Shown piece after piece: positions 10,371 to 18,354 of a stretch of 64,000 bases of DNA (within the stretch, counting starts at the first letter, position 1; each line of letters opens with the position of its first letter). A model generated the notes under the pieces. It saw only the letters and a program-made list of their open reading frames with translations, was not told where the DNA came from and did no database searches. This stretch comes from Alphaproteobacteria bacterium (GTDB taxonomy: Bacteria; Pseudomonadota; Alphaproteobacteria; DSM-16000; Inquilinaceae), in contig JAAAOG010000064.1 of assembly GCA_009909005.1 (NCBI GenBank), forward strand, positions 1 to 64,000, read 5' to 3'. Both the position numbers and the translations under genes were made by a program.

Positions 10371-11042
10371 CTAGGAGGCGATTGAAAGCCGTCCCCGGCA
10401 CGTCGCCGCGAGCGACGCGAGGTCGTCCCAGACATAGCGGGTGTGGCCGACCGGGACACCGCCCATGACCCGGATGTCGTGCCGGTCCCGCCGGGCGCCG
10501 AGCCCCTCATAGAAACGGATGGCCGGCTGGTTGTCGTCGAGCACCCAGAGGAAGCCCGTCCGGGCGCCGGCCGCCCGGACCGGCGCGAGGGCGCGGTCGA
10601 GCAGCCGCAGGCCCAGCCGCTCGCCGCGGCGTTCCGGAAGCAGGTGCAGATTGTCGAGATAGGCCCCGCCATCGGCGCGGTGCAGCACCCAGATGGCCAG
10701 AAACCCGACGGATCGCCCGGCGTCATCCTCGGCGAGCAGGACAATGTCCTGGGGCCGTCTGCCGGCCAGCTTCGCCTGCCAATGGCGTTCGCGGTCGGCA
10801 ATCAGCGGCCCGTCGAGCAGCGCATCCGGGGCGATCCCGCGATAGGCCGACCGCCAGCTGGCCGCATGCACGGCTGCAATTCCCGGAGCATCGTGACCGG
10901 TCGCGTCCCGCAGGCGGGCCGGCCGCCAGGAGCGCCGGCTGCGCGTCGGACTGCGCATCGGACTGCGCGTCGGAACGCCTTGCCACAAGGTTTCCGGGCC
11001 TGATGTCTCCAGGCAGACGGCAGCCGCACAGCGGTCGAACAT
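10371..11042 (-). CDS. GNAT family N-acetyltransferase
   Basis: This is a predicted acetyl-CoA-dependent N-acetyltransferase of 223 aa. The GNAT core begins around residue 45 with an RLRDATGHDAPGIAAVHAASW helix and continues with LDNLHLLPERRGERLGLRLL, the acetyl-CoA loop, and then WVLDDNQPAIRFYEGLGAR. The substrate is unknown. The ATG at 11042 has GGAG seven bases upstream; a GTG at 11054 is also in frame. The first ~40 residues include a RSPMRSPTRSRR stretch encoded by short direct repeats and are not family-like, so translation may really start later. Confidence 0.78.
   Translation of the reverse strand: MFDRCAAAVCLETSGPETLWQGVPTRSPMRSPTRSRRSWRPARLRDATGHDAPGIAAVHAASWRSAYRGIAPDALLDGPLIADRERHWQAKLAGRRPQDIVLLAEDDAGRSVGFLAIWVLHRADGGAYLDNLHLLPERRGERLGLRLLDRALAPVRAAGARTGFLWVLDDNQPAIRFYEGLGARRDRHDIRVMGGVPVGHTRYVWDDLASLAATCRGRLSIAS
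10945..10982. repeat. Short direct repeats in the GNAT N-terminus
   Basis: A roughly 12-bp unit of the form GCGTCGGACTGC / GCATCGGACTGC / GCGTCGGAACGC is repeated three times. It encodes an Arg/Ser/Pro-rich tail in front of the GNAT core. Slippage here would add or remove four residues without a frameshift. Confidence 0.6.
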
Positions 11043-11142
11043 GGGGGGCTCCACAGGGTTCCGGATCCTCTGGCGACCACGGGCGAGAGGACACCGCGCG
11101 GCCGCGCCGGAAAATACTTATTCATCTATACTTATCTTTCCG

Positions 11143-13998
11143 TTAAGTCTGTCCGCGCACGGGGCGGAGAAAGTCGCCGGAAATCGCCACGGCCTCGGCC
11201 AGGCCCACCCGCTCCATGGCGACGCCGTCGGGAAAGGCGCCGGCCAGCCGCCCGGGCATCATCGGGTCGAGCAGCACGAACACCCCCATGTCGTCGGCCC
11301 GGCGGATCAGCCGGCCATAGGCCTGTTTCAGGCGCAGGCGTGTCAGCATGTCGTCATAACGCCGGCCGCCGAACGCCTCTCGCCGCGCCTTGTGCAGGAG
11401 CGAGGGGCGCGGCCAGGGCACACGGTCGAAGACGATCATCCGCAGGCTGCGCCCCGGCACGTCCACCCCGTCGCGGACGGCGTCGGTGCCGAGCAGGCAG
11501 GCCGTTTCCTCGCCGCGGAAGATGTCGACCAGGGTGGCGACGTCCATGCCGTCGACATGCTGGGCGAAGAGCGGGATGCCGGCATTCTCGATATCGGCGG
11601 CAATCCGGGTATGGACGCCGCGCAGCCGGGCAATCGCGGTGAAGAGGCCGAGCGCCCCGCCGCCCGCCGCTTCGAACAGGGCACGATAGGCGGCCGCCAC
11701 CTGGTCGAGGTCGTCCTTGCGGACATCGCGGACCACCAGCACCCGGGTCTGCCGGGCATAGTCGAAGGGCGAGGGCACCGCGGCGCGAACAGCCGGGCGC
11801 GGCAGGTGCACCGCCCCCGTACGCAGCTCGGCGGCGCGCCAGTCTTCCTCGGGGTCGCCGGTGCCGTCGGTCAGGGTCGCCGAGGTGACCACGACCCCGT
11901 GGGCCGGGCCGGCCACGACGTCGGCGAAGGGCCGCGTGGGGTCGACCCAGTGCCGGTAATAGCCGATATCGACATCGCGGCCATGCTCGCGGTGAATGCC
12001 GAACCAGTCCACGAACTCCGGCGGTCTCTCGCGCTCCAGGCTCGCCAGCATGGCCCGCCAGCCGGCGATTTCGACCCGGCCGCGCCGGTCGAGACCCCGC
12101 GCCAGGGCGTCGAGCCGCTGCCGGGTCTGGCTGTCCAGCCTGTCGGCCTCGTTTTCCAGCCGGCCGCGCAGGGCCGCCGCCAGCTTGACCAGCGGCTTTT
12201 GCAGCCGGTTGAGCGCCCGATCGAGGCGCCGGGCGGCGTCGACCAGCCCCGGGACGGGCTCGGCCACCGGGCATTCCAGGCTGTAGGGGCCGTCGACGCC
12301 GGCCGCCCGGGCCAAGACCTGGCGGCGGACAAGGGCGAGGAAGGCCTCGGTCGGCCCGATCGGCCCGCCCAGGCCTTCCGCCGGCGGCCCGTCCGCGTCG
12401 GCGTCGGCACCCGCGTCGGCATCGGCGCCGCCTGCCGGGCCCGACCCGGTCGCATCGAAGCGGGCGGCAACACGGCCGGCCCAGCCTTCGCCCGGAAGGG
12501 CACGGGCCGCAGCATCGGCCGCTTCGACCTCGGCGAGGCTCTCGGCATTTTCCTCGACCAGCCCCTCCAGCCGGCGCCGCAGGCCGCGGGCCCGGCTCTG
12601 GCGCCGCCCGGATTCGGCGCCGATCAGCCAGCGCCGCAGCTCCGCCGTCTCCAGGCCGGTCAGATGGCCGGCAAAGGCACTGTCGGCGGCGTCGAAAAGG
12701 TGATGCCCCTCGTCGAAGACATAGCGCGTCGGCAGGTAGGTGTCGTCGAGGCCGCCCAGCGCCGCCTGCATCATGACCAGGGCGTGATTGGCGACGACGA
12801 TGTCGGCCTTGCGAGCGCGGCGGATGCTGCGCTCGATGAAGCATTTCGAATAATGCGGGCAGGCGGAATAGATGCACTCGCCGCGCCGGTCGGCGAGGCC
12901 CAGCGAGCGGCCGCGCCCCACCAGATCGGGCAGCCAGCCGGGGAAATCGCCGCCGGTCATGTCGCCGCTGCGGGTGGCGGCGGTCCAGCGCGCCATCAGG
13001 CCCATGGCCGGGGCATAGCGCGGCATCAGGGCGACGGCGCGCCCCGCCTCCTCGAGATTGAGCAGGCAGAGATAGTTTTCGCGGCCCTTGCGGACGACCA
13101 CCTTGCGGGCCTTGGTCACCCGCTCGGGGAACAGCCGGTCGAGCTCGCTGTCGATCTGGTGCTGAAGATTGCGGGTATAGGTGGAGATCCACACCGGGGC
13201 CTTGTTCTTCTCCGACCAGACGCTGGCCGGCGCCAGATAGCCCAGCGTCTTGCCGACCCCCGTCCCCGCTTCGGCGACGACGAAATGCGGCGCCCCCTGC
13301 TCGTCGCGCGGCGTAAAGGCCGTCGACACGCCGCTGGCATAATCGGCCTGCTGCGGCCGCGGCTCGGCCTTGTCGCCGAGCAGGGCCGACAGGCGCGCAC
13401 GCGCCTCGCGCGGGGCCACGGGATCGCCGCCGGGCGGCGGCGGCGGCGCTTCCGCCTGCCATTCCGGCAGCCGGTGCCACACGTGCAGCGCCCGGTCGCC
13501 GGCGCGATCGTCCGGGCCTTCGGGCCGGCCGAGCGCCGCCAGGACGAAGGGGGCCCAGGGCCAGCCGCCCCGGCCCATCACCGCGGCGATCGCGACGGGA
13601 TCGGACGCCTCTTCCCGCGATGGCGCAGCCAAAGTGCGCAGCAGCCGTGCCGCCATGTCCGGCAGGGCGGCCGCCGCCGGGACGAGACCCTCCGGCGCCG
13701 CCAGCCCCAGCGCCGCGGCGAGCCCGCGCGGCGTCGGCAGGCAGAAGCGGGCGGGGTGCACGAAGGCGAAGAGCTCCAGCAGATCGAAGGCGACGATCGA
13801 ATCGCGGCCGCACCGCCGGGCCACCGCCCGGGCATGGCAGAGAAGCACCGGCGGCCCGTCCAGCCGCGCCTTCAGCCCGGCCATATCGAGCGTCGTCACC
13901 TCGCCGTCGGACGACACCAGCACGCCGCCCTGCGCCCCCACCGCGAGCGCATCGGCGGCCGGCAGGCGGATTTCATGGCGGGCGGCGATGGTATCCAT
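11143..13998 (-). CDS. DinG/XPD-like superfamily 2 DNA helicase
   Basis: This is a predicted 951-aa ATP-dependent 5'-3' DNA helicase of the DinG/XPD group, acting in the cytoplasm on damaged or blocked DNA. An N-terminal ~200-residue region is specific to this subgroup. Walker A is EAGTGVGKT and the DEAH-type box is FDEGHHLF. Four Cys (in NYLC, GEC, SAC and SKC) sit between them as in iron-sulfur helicases, so a 4Fe-4S cluster is likely. Helicase C motifs include LLGTDAVRDGVDVPG and LKQAYGRLIRR. The ATG at 13998 gives a normal start; a 25-residue upstream extension is possible. A Gly/Ala/Asp low-complexity insert lies mid-protein. Confidence 0.85.
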   Translation of the reverse strand: MDTIAARHEIRLPAADALAVGAQGGVLVSSDGEVTTLDMAGLKARLDGPPVLLCHARAVARRCGRDSIVAFDLLELFAFVHPARFCLPTPRGLAAALGLAAPEGLVPAAAALPDMAARLLRTLAAPSREEASDPVAIAAVMGRGGWPWAPFVLAALGRPEGPDDRAGDRALHVWHRLPEWQAEAPPPPPGGDPVAPREARARLSALLGDKAEPRPQQADYASGVSTAFTPRDEQGAPHFVVAEAGTGVGKTLGYLAPASVWSEKNKAPVWISTYTRNLQHQIDSELDRLFPERVTKARKVVVRKGRENYLCLLNLEEAGRAVALMPRYAPAMGLMARWTAATRSGDMTGGDFPGWLPDLVGRGRSLGLADRRGECIYSACPHYSKCFIERSIRRARKADIVVANHALVMMQAALGGLDDTYLPTRYVFDEGHHLFDAADSAFAGHLTGLETAELRRWLIGAESGRRQSRARGLRRRLEGLVEENAESLAEVEAADAAARALPGEGWAGRVAARFDATGSGPAGGADADAGADADADGPPAEGLGGPIGPTEAFLALVRRQVLARAAGVDGPYSLECPVAEPVPGLVDAARRLDRALNRLQKPLVKLAAALRGRLENEADRLDSQTRQRLDALARGLDRRGRVEIAGWRAMLASLERERPPEFVDWFGIHREHGRDVDIGYYRHWVDPTRPFADVVAGPAHGVVVTSATLTDGTGDPEEDWRAAELRTGAVHLPRPAVRAAVPSPFDYARQTRVLVVRDVRKDDLDQVAAAYRALFEAAGGGALGLFTAIARLRGVHTRIAADIENAGIPLFAQHVDGMDVATLVDIFRGEETACLLGTDAVRDGVDVPGRSLRMIVFDRVPWPRPSLLHKARREAFGGRRYDDMLTRLRLKQAYGRLIRRADDMGVFVLLDPMMPGRLAGAFPDGVAMERVGLAEAVAISGDFLRPVRGQT
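12391..12432. repeat. GTCGGC-type low-complexity repeat inside the helicase gene
   Basis: A GCGTCGGC/GCATCGGC pattern repeats here and encodes the Ala-Asp-rich linker of the helicase on the minus strand. It remains in frame throughout. Confidence 0.6.
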
Positions 13999-14171
13999 GG
14001 CCCCGATGATAACCACCCGGCCGGCCGGTCTCCAGCCGGTTGGGTCCCGCGGCCCCCTTTCCGGGGCAATCAATTCCTTTGATCAGAATATTAGTTTAAT
14101 TCGTTGGGATGATGCCTGGGCGTCACCCAGCTTTCACGTGACGAGAGAGCACGACGCAGAGGGCTTTCGAG

Positions 14172-14993
14172 ATGGATCAGACAGGCAGCTTTGCGTTCGA
14201 CGGCGACGCGGTGGCCTGGCAGGTCGAGGGACGTTCCGACGGTCCGCCGCTGGTGCTGGTGCACGGCACGCCCTTTTCCCTGCGGGTCTGGGACCGGGTC
14301 GCGGCGGCGCTGGCCGAGCGCTTCCGGGTCTACCGGTTCGACCTGCTGGGCTATGGCGGCTCAGCCAAGCGCGCCGGCCAGGACGTCTCGCTTGGCATCC
14401 AGAACCGGGTCATGGCGGCGCTCCTCGATCATTGGGGCCTGCGCGCGCCGTTCGTCATTGCCCATGATTTCGGCGGGGCCACGGCCCTGCGCTGCCATCT
14501 GCTGGACGGTCGGGACTATGGCGGCCTGATTCTCGTCGACCCGGTGGCGCTGCGGCCCTGGGGCTCGCCGCTGGTGCAGCATGTCCGGGCGCATGAGGCG
14601 GCCTTTGCCGGGCTGCCCGCCTATCTGCACCAGGCCCTGCTCCGCGCCTATCTGGCGACGGCGTCGGCGACGGCGCTATCGGAGGATTGGCTGCAGGTGC
14701 TGATGGCGCCCTGGCTGGGCGACGAGGGACAGGCGGCCTTCTATCGCCAGATCGGCCAGATGGACACGCGGTTCACGATGGAGATCGAAGAGCGGCTGAG
14801 CGCCATCCGCTGCCCGGTGCACATTTTGTGGGGCGAGGCGGACGCCTGGATACCGGTAGCCCAGGGCGAAAGTTTGCAACAGGCAATACCGGACGCCGGC
14901 CTGACCCGCATTCCTCAGGCAGGACACCTGGTGCCCCTAGATGCCCCGGAAGCGGTGGTTGCGACGGCTTTCACCCGTTTCGCCGGCGATTGA
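14172..14993 (+). CDS. Alpha/beta hydrolase with Asp nucleophile (dehalogenase/epoxide-hydrolase-like)
   Basis: This 273-aa protein has the alpha/beta hydrolase fold. The oxyanion segment is HGTP at residues 31-34. The nucleophile elbow reads AHDFGG with Asp99 where esterases have Ser. The likely acid is Asp224 (in GEADAW) and the catalytic His is His252 (in AGHLV). An Asp nucleophile is the mark of haloalkane and fluoroacetate dehalogenases and epoxide hydrolases, so ester-enzyme intermediates on halogenated compounds or epoxides are plausible. The actual substrate is unknown. It stands alone between the divergent helicase gene and the convergent PEP-CTERM gene. Confidence 0.82.
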   Translation: MDQTGSFAFDGDAVAWQVEGRSDGPPLVLVHGTPFSLRVWDRVAAALAERFRVYRFDLLGYGGSAKRAGQDVSLGIQNRVMAALLDHWGLRAPFVIAHDFGGATALRCHLLDGRDYGGLILVDPVALRPWGSPLVQHVRAHEAAFAGLPAYLHQALLRAYLATASATALSEDWLQVLMAPWLGDEGQAAFYRQIGQMDTRFTMEIEERLSAIRCPVHILWGEADAWIPVAQGESLQQAIPDAGLTRIPQAGHLVPLDAPEAVVATAFTRFAGD

Positions 14994-15009
14994 CCGGCGG
15001 GAAGAAGGT

Positions 15010-15032
15010 GGGCCGGGCTGGAAACCCGGCCC
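15010..15032. terminator. Possible shared terminator hairpin
   Basis: GGGCCGGG at 15010-15017 pairs perfectly with CCCGGCCC at 15025-15032 around a 7-nt loop, in the gap between two convergent genes. Neither side has a good T-run, so intrinsic termination is uncertain. Confidence 0.4.
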
Positions 15033-15072
15033 AGGAAGAAAGACGCGAGGCTTTCCTGACGGTCTTGACAAA

Positions 15073-15681
15073 TTAAAATCTGCGGGCTCCGGTCGCGCCA
15101 CGCCGCCGCATCGCGATACCGCCGGCCGCCAGCAATCCCGTGCCAATCAGCAGAAGCGTCGCCGGCTCGGGCGCCTGAGTGACGGTATTGTCCGCAGAAA
15201 AGACGAATTCCGTATCGTTCGTCGTCGTGTTGCCGGAGAATGACCAAGTGGCCTCTGTGTCGTCGAAGCCGGTCCCCATCAGGGTACCGGAACCAGCAAG
15301 GTTGATAAAGTTGTCGTCAGAGCTTGGCAAAACTGTAATTGACTCAAGATCAAAAGAAAAGGTTGTGGGCCCAGCAGTCAGAGACCAGAGAGGCGCCACA
15401 GGCACAACAGCCGGATCGAAGGTGAAATCGTTAAACGTCACCAGCGTTCCAGCCGGAACCGCGCTGAATGACCCGTCGGTGCTGCCAAGCAGAACCTGAG
15501 CCAAGTCATTCTCCACATCGATGCCAACGGCGCCATTAAAGTCCAGCAAAGGATCACCGTTGACATCGACGGGACTGGCGCTGCCACCGAAACCGATCTT
15601 GCCGGTGATGGGCGCTGCCAAGGCGGAACCTGCGATCAGCGAAAGGGCGCCCGCCGCTAGAAAGGTTTTGAAGCCTCGCAT
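15073..15681 (-). CDS. PEP-CTERM sorting domain protein
   Basis: This is a 202-aa exported protein with a signal peptide ending at GSALA near residue 22. A Ser/Thr/Asp-rich body rich in beta-strand-like segments follows. The C-terminal sorting tail is Pro-Glu-Pro, a hydrophobic helix LLLIGTGLLAAGG, and an Arg cluster. Such tails are recognised by an exosortase, which must lie outside the window, and proteins of this class are linked to exopolysaccharide or biofilm matrix. The ATG at 15681 has a strong GAGGAGAG site upstream. A sigma54-like promoter lies about 90 bp upstream. The body matches no enzyme family I recognise. Confidence 0.85.
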   Translation of the reverse strand: MRGFKTFLAAGALSLIAGSALAAPITGKIGFGGSASPVDVNGDPLLDFNGAVGIDVENDLAQVLLGSTDGSFSAVPAGTLVTFNDFTFDPAVVPVAPLWSLTAGPTTFSFDLESITVLPSSDDNFINLAGSGTLMGTGFDDTEATWSFSGNTTTNDTEFVFSADNTVTQAPEPATLLLIGTGLLAAGGIAMRRRGATGARRF

Positions 15682-15769
15682 GTTTCTCTCCTCGATCCTA
15701 CATTGATTCTGGTCTTTGGACGGACGGTAACCGGTACGACCAACCGGCAAGCCCTGCGCACATACGAAA

Positions 15770-15784
15770 GCAGCATTCGTGCCA
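15770..15784 (-). promoter_or_regulatory. Sigma54-type promoter of the PEP-CTERM gene
   Basis: Read on the minus strand the site is TGGCACGAATGCTGC: GG and GC are separated by exactly 10 nt, and the -24 half TGGCACG is a perfect consensus match. The -12 half is CTGC instead of TTGC. Transcription would begin near 15757, leaving a leader of about 75 nt before the ATG at 15681. Confidence 0.6.
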
Positions 15785-16030
15785 ACATGATTTTTTGCGA
15801 AATATCAAATGAGTACAGATTGACGCTAATATGGAGGTTTCAGGACCGTCAACCCCGCTTTACGCTATTCGGCGATACTCGCATCGCAAGCGTAAGGTTT
15901 GCCGACAGGACACTAGCCCCAGTTCGCTGGTATTGCCGCGGTGCGCGTGTTAAAGTGCGTCATCATCAAGGACGAGCCGCCGGTGCGGACCGGCGTCCCT
16001 TCTCCCGCACACGCCTTGATCAAGAGGCCC

Positions 16031-16621
16031 ATGCCCAGAGGTTCCTCGCCAGCCGCAATATCGCCCGGTCCGGATCTGGTTCCCTACAAGCTGTCGATCT
16101 GCGGATTGCTGGAGCTGGGGGACTTTGTCGAAACCGGCGTCACCCATGTGATTTCGGTGCTCGACCCGGCTTGGCCGGAGCCGCCGCCCCTGCGGCGCTT
16201 CGGCCCGCATGAGCGCTTTACGCTCTACTTCCACGACGAGGTGCTGCCCTCACCCGGGGTGGACCTGCCCGAGCCCAACGACATCAAGCGCCTGCTGGAA
16301 ATCGGCCGCTATCTTGCCGGGGCTCCGGTCGGCCACCTGCTGGTCCACTGCCATGTCGGCCAGTCGCGCTCGACGGCGGCGGCCGTCATTCTGCTCGCCC
16401 AGAACCATCCGGGGCGGGAGGCTGACGCCTTTGCCGCGGTGGCGCGGGTGCGGGAGCGCTGCTGGCCGAACAGCCGGATGATCGCCATGGCCGACCGCAT
16501 GATGCGCCGCAATGGCCGACTGATCCTGGCGCTCCGGCAGCATTACGCCCTGATGGCACAGCGCTTTCCGGAAATGATCGACCTGATCCGCGACACCGGC
16601 CGCACCGAACTCACGGTCTGA
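16031..16621 (+). CDS. Dual-specificity-phosphatase-like protein
   Basis: This predicted cysteine phosphatase is 196 aa. The active-site P-loop reads HCHVGQSRS, matching the C-x5-R signature of tyrosine and dual-specificity phosphatases. An upstream acidic residue for catalysis may lie in the FHDEVLPSPG segment. The C-terminal half is helical. The ATG at 16031 with AGAGG upstream is preferred to a GTG at 15941, which lacks a ribosome site. Related alphaproteobacterial proteins are short, cytoplasmic and of unknown substrate. The neighbour rlmH converges with an 12-bp gap. Confidence 0.72.
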   Translation: MPRGSSPAAISPGPDLVPYKLSICGLLELGDFVETGVTHVISVLDPAWPEPPPLRRFGPHERFTLYFHDEVLPSPGVDLPEPNDIKRLLEIGRYLAGAPVGHLLVHCHVGQSRSTAAAVILLAQNHPGREADAFAAVARVRERCWPNSRMIAMADRMMRRNGRLILALRQHYALMAQRFPEMIDLIRDTGRTELTV

Positions 16622-16633
16622 CCCCGGCCGCGT

Positions 16634-17104
16634 CTATCCGCGGTGATAGGGGTGGCCTTCGAGGATCGTGCGGGCGCGGTAGAGCTGTTCCGCCAGCATC
16701 ACCCGCACCAGCATATGCGGCCAGGTCATCTGTCCGAAGGCCAGCAGGCGGTCGGCCCGCTCCCGGATCGCGTCGCTCAGGCCTTCGGCGCCGCCGATGA
16801 CGAAAGCCAGATCGGCGGTGCCGGCATCGCGATAGCGGGCGAGCCGGGCGGCAAAACCGTCGCTGTCGAGATTTTCGCCGCGCGCGTCGAGCGCCACCAG
16901 GGGGGCTCGTGGCGGCAATCCGGAGAGAAGGGCTTCGCCCTCCCGCTCACGAAGTTCGGCGGGCGCAAGCTTTTTGCGGAGATCCACCTCTTTCAGCACA
17001 AGAGGCCCGAGCGGCGGCCCGTCCAGCCGCCCGGCATAGAGCCCCCAGGCCTCATCCCAGACGCTGCGGCGCTGCCGCCCGACGGCCGCAACGATCAGCC
17101 GCAT
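16634..17104 (-). CDS. rlmH: 23S rRNA (pseudouridine1915-N3)-methyltransferase RlmH
   Basis: RlmH is a small SPOUT methyltransferase that methylates pseudouridine 1915 in helix 69 of 23S rRNA on assembled ribosomes. The 156-aa protein has the knotted SAM site FVIGGAEGLSD and the C-terminal signature MTWPHMLVRVMLAEQLYRA followed by the HPYHRG end. It lies 63 bp downstream of rsfS and is the last gene of the minus-strand block that starts at rplU. It could share the transcripts of that block. Confidence 0.95.
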   Translation of the reverse strand: MRLIVAAVGRQRRSVWDEAWGLYAGRLDGPPLGPLVLKEVDLRKKLAPAELREREGEALLSGLPPRAPLVALDARGENLDSDGFAARLARYRDAGTADLAFVIGGAEGLSDAIRERADRLLAFGQMTWPHMLVRVMLAEQLYRARTILEGHPYHRG

Positions 17105-17167
17105 GGCAGGCCGCGCATTGGCGCCCGGCTGGCGGATGCGCCGAGTCGCGCCCGCTCCGGCCGCTGA

Positions 17168-17668
17168 TCAGGCGTTGACGTACACGTCCTGAATCGGCGA
17201 CGGCCGTCTGGCCGATGCCGGAAACTCGTCGCCCCACATTTTCTCAAGATTGTAGAAGGAGCGCACTTCCGGCCGGAACAGATGGACGATCGCCTCCCCG
17301 GCATCGATCAGCACCCAATCCGCCTGCGGCAGGCCTTCGACATGGATGGAGCGCTGGCCGGCCGCCTTCAGCCGTTCGACCAGATGCTCGGCCATGGCGG
17401 CGACATGGCGGGCCGACCGGCCCGACGCGACGATCATGCTGTCGGCAAAGGTCGTCTTGCCGGCCAGATCGATCACCACCGCATCCTCGGCCTTGTCGTC
17501 GTCCAGCGACGACAGCACGAGGGTGGAAATGCTCCGAGTTGAGCCGTGCGCGTCTCTCGGGCCTGGGATGTCGTCCGCGCTGTGGACGACACGCAAGTTC
17601 GGCGTTATGGCGGTCACCTCTTCTCTTCGGGCCGTCTGCTGCCGCCCGGGAACGGGCGATGCGGGCAT
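17168..17668 (-). CDS. rsfS: Ribosomal silencing factor RsfS
   Basis: RsfS binds uL14 on the large subunit and blocks subunit joining, lowering translation during starvation. The conserved domain runs from about residue 48 to the end: LDDDKAEDAVVIDLAGKTT, then ADSMIVASGRSARHVAAMA, then DWVLIDAGEAIVHLFRPEVR. The first ~45 residues are extra and rather disordered, so a GTG around 17617 could be the real start. The gene follows nadD by 42 bp, the usual nadD-rsfS-rlmH order. Confidence 0.93.
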   Translation of the reverse strand: MPASPVPGRQQTARREEVTAITPNLRVVHSADDIPGPRDAHGSTRSISTLVLSSLDDDKAEDAVVIDLAGKTTFADSMIVASGRSARHVAAMAEHLVERLKAAGQRSIHVEGLPQADWVLIDAGEAIVHLFRPEVRSFYNLEKMWGDEFPASARRPSPIQDVYVNA

Positions 17669-17710
17669 GACGGCTGCTGACCCATAAAAATCACGATAGG
17701 CACTGCGTCC

Positions 17711-18334
17711 TTACCGTCCGCTGGCGCCGCCGCGTCGGCGCTTTCTGAGCGCCGTCGCCGAGGCCGGGTGCGCCCGCACATGCAGAAAGCACCAGGCGGG
17801 CGGCGGCAGATCGGCCAGTTCGCCGGCCCGAGCCATGGCGACGCGGTGCCGGGCGAAGCGGTGTGCAGCAGGACTGCCTATCGCTCCAAAAGAATAAGAA
17901 GGTCTTACGAAGATCGCAATGGGAACCGTGTGAAAGATCTGTTGCCAGTGTCGCCATTTTCGGATCTGGATCATGTTGTCGGCGCCCATGATCCAGACGA
18001 ATCGCGTCTCCGCATAGGCCCGGCTCAGCGCCGCCAGGGTGTCGGCGGTATAGCGGGCCCCCAGCCGCCGCTCGATCGCCGTGACGACGATCCTTGGGTG
18101 GTCGGCGACCGCACGGGCCCGCGCCAGCCGCTCGGCCAGCGGCGCCATGTCATGCACCGGCTTCAGCGGGTTTTGCGGCGACACCAGCCACCAGACCCGG
18201 TCGAGCTGCAGGCGCTTCAGCGCCTCGACGCTGATATGGCGATGGCCGTCATGCGCCGGATTGAAGGAGCCGCCGAGCAGGCCGACCCGGCCGCCCGGCA
18301 GCGGCCGCTCCACCCGGATGTCGGTATCGGTCAC
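17711..18334 (-). CDS. nadD: Nicotinate-nucleotide adenylyltransferase
   Basis: NadD adenylates nicotinate mononucleotide in NAD synthesis. The 207-aa protein begins from a GTG at 18334, shown by the typical start GGRVGLLGGSFNPAHDGHRH, which contains the HxGH nucleotide-binding motif. Later signatures are WWLVSPQNPLK and FVWIMGADNM. The C-terminal SSTxxR motif is changed to ASATALRKR. The gene is 20 bp downstream of proA. A longer frame running into proA is not real coding sequence. Confidence 0.92.
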   Translation of the reverse strand: MTDTDIRVERPLPGGRVGLLGGSFNPAHDGHRHISVEALKRLQLDRVWWLVSPQNPLKPVHDMAPLAERLARARAVADHPRIVVTAIERRLGARYTADTLAALSRAYAETRFVWIMGADNMIQIRKWRHWQQIFHTVPIAIFVRPSYSFGAIGSPAAHRFARHRVAMARAGELADLPPPAWCFLHVRAHPASATALRKRRRGGASGR

Positions 18335-18354
18335 CGGCGCCGCACCCCCGGCGG

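Noticed and set aside
11041-14082. 1013-codon plus-strand frame opposite the helicase gene
   Set aside because: Low-complexity Gly/Arg/Pro/His translation with no motif; the opposite strand encodes a complete helicase.
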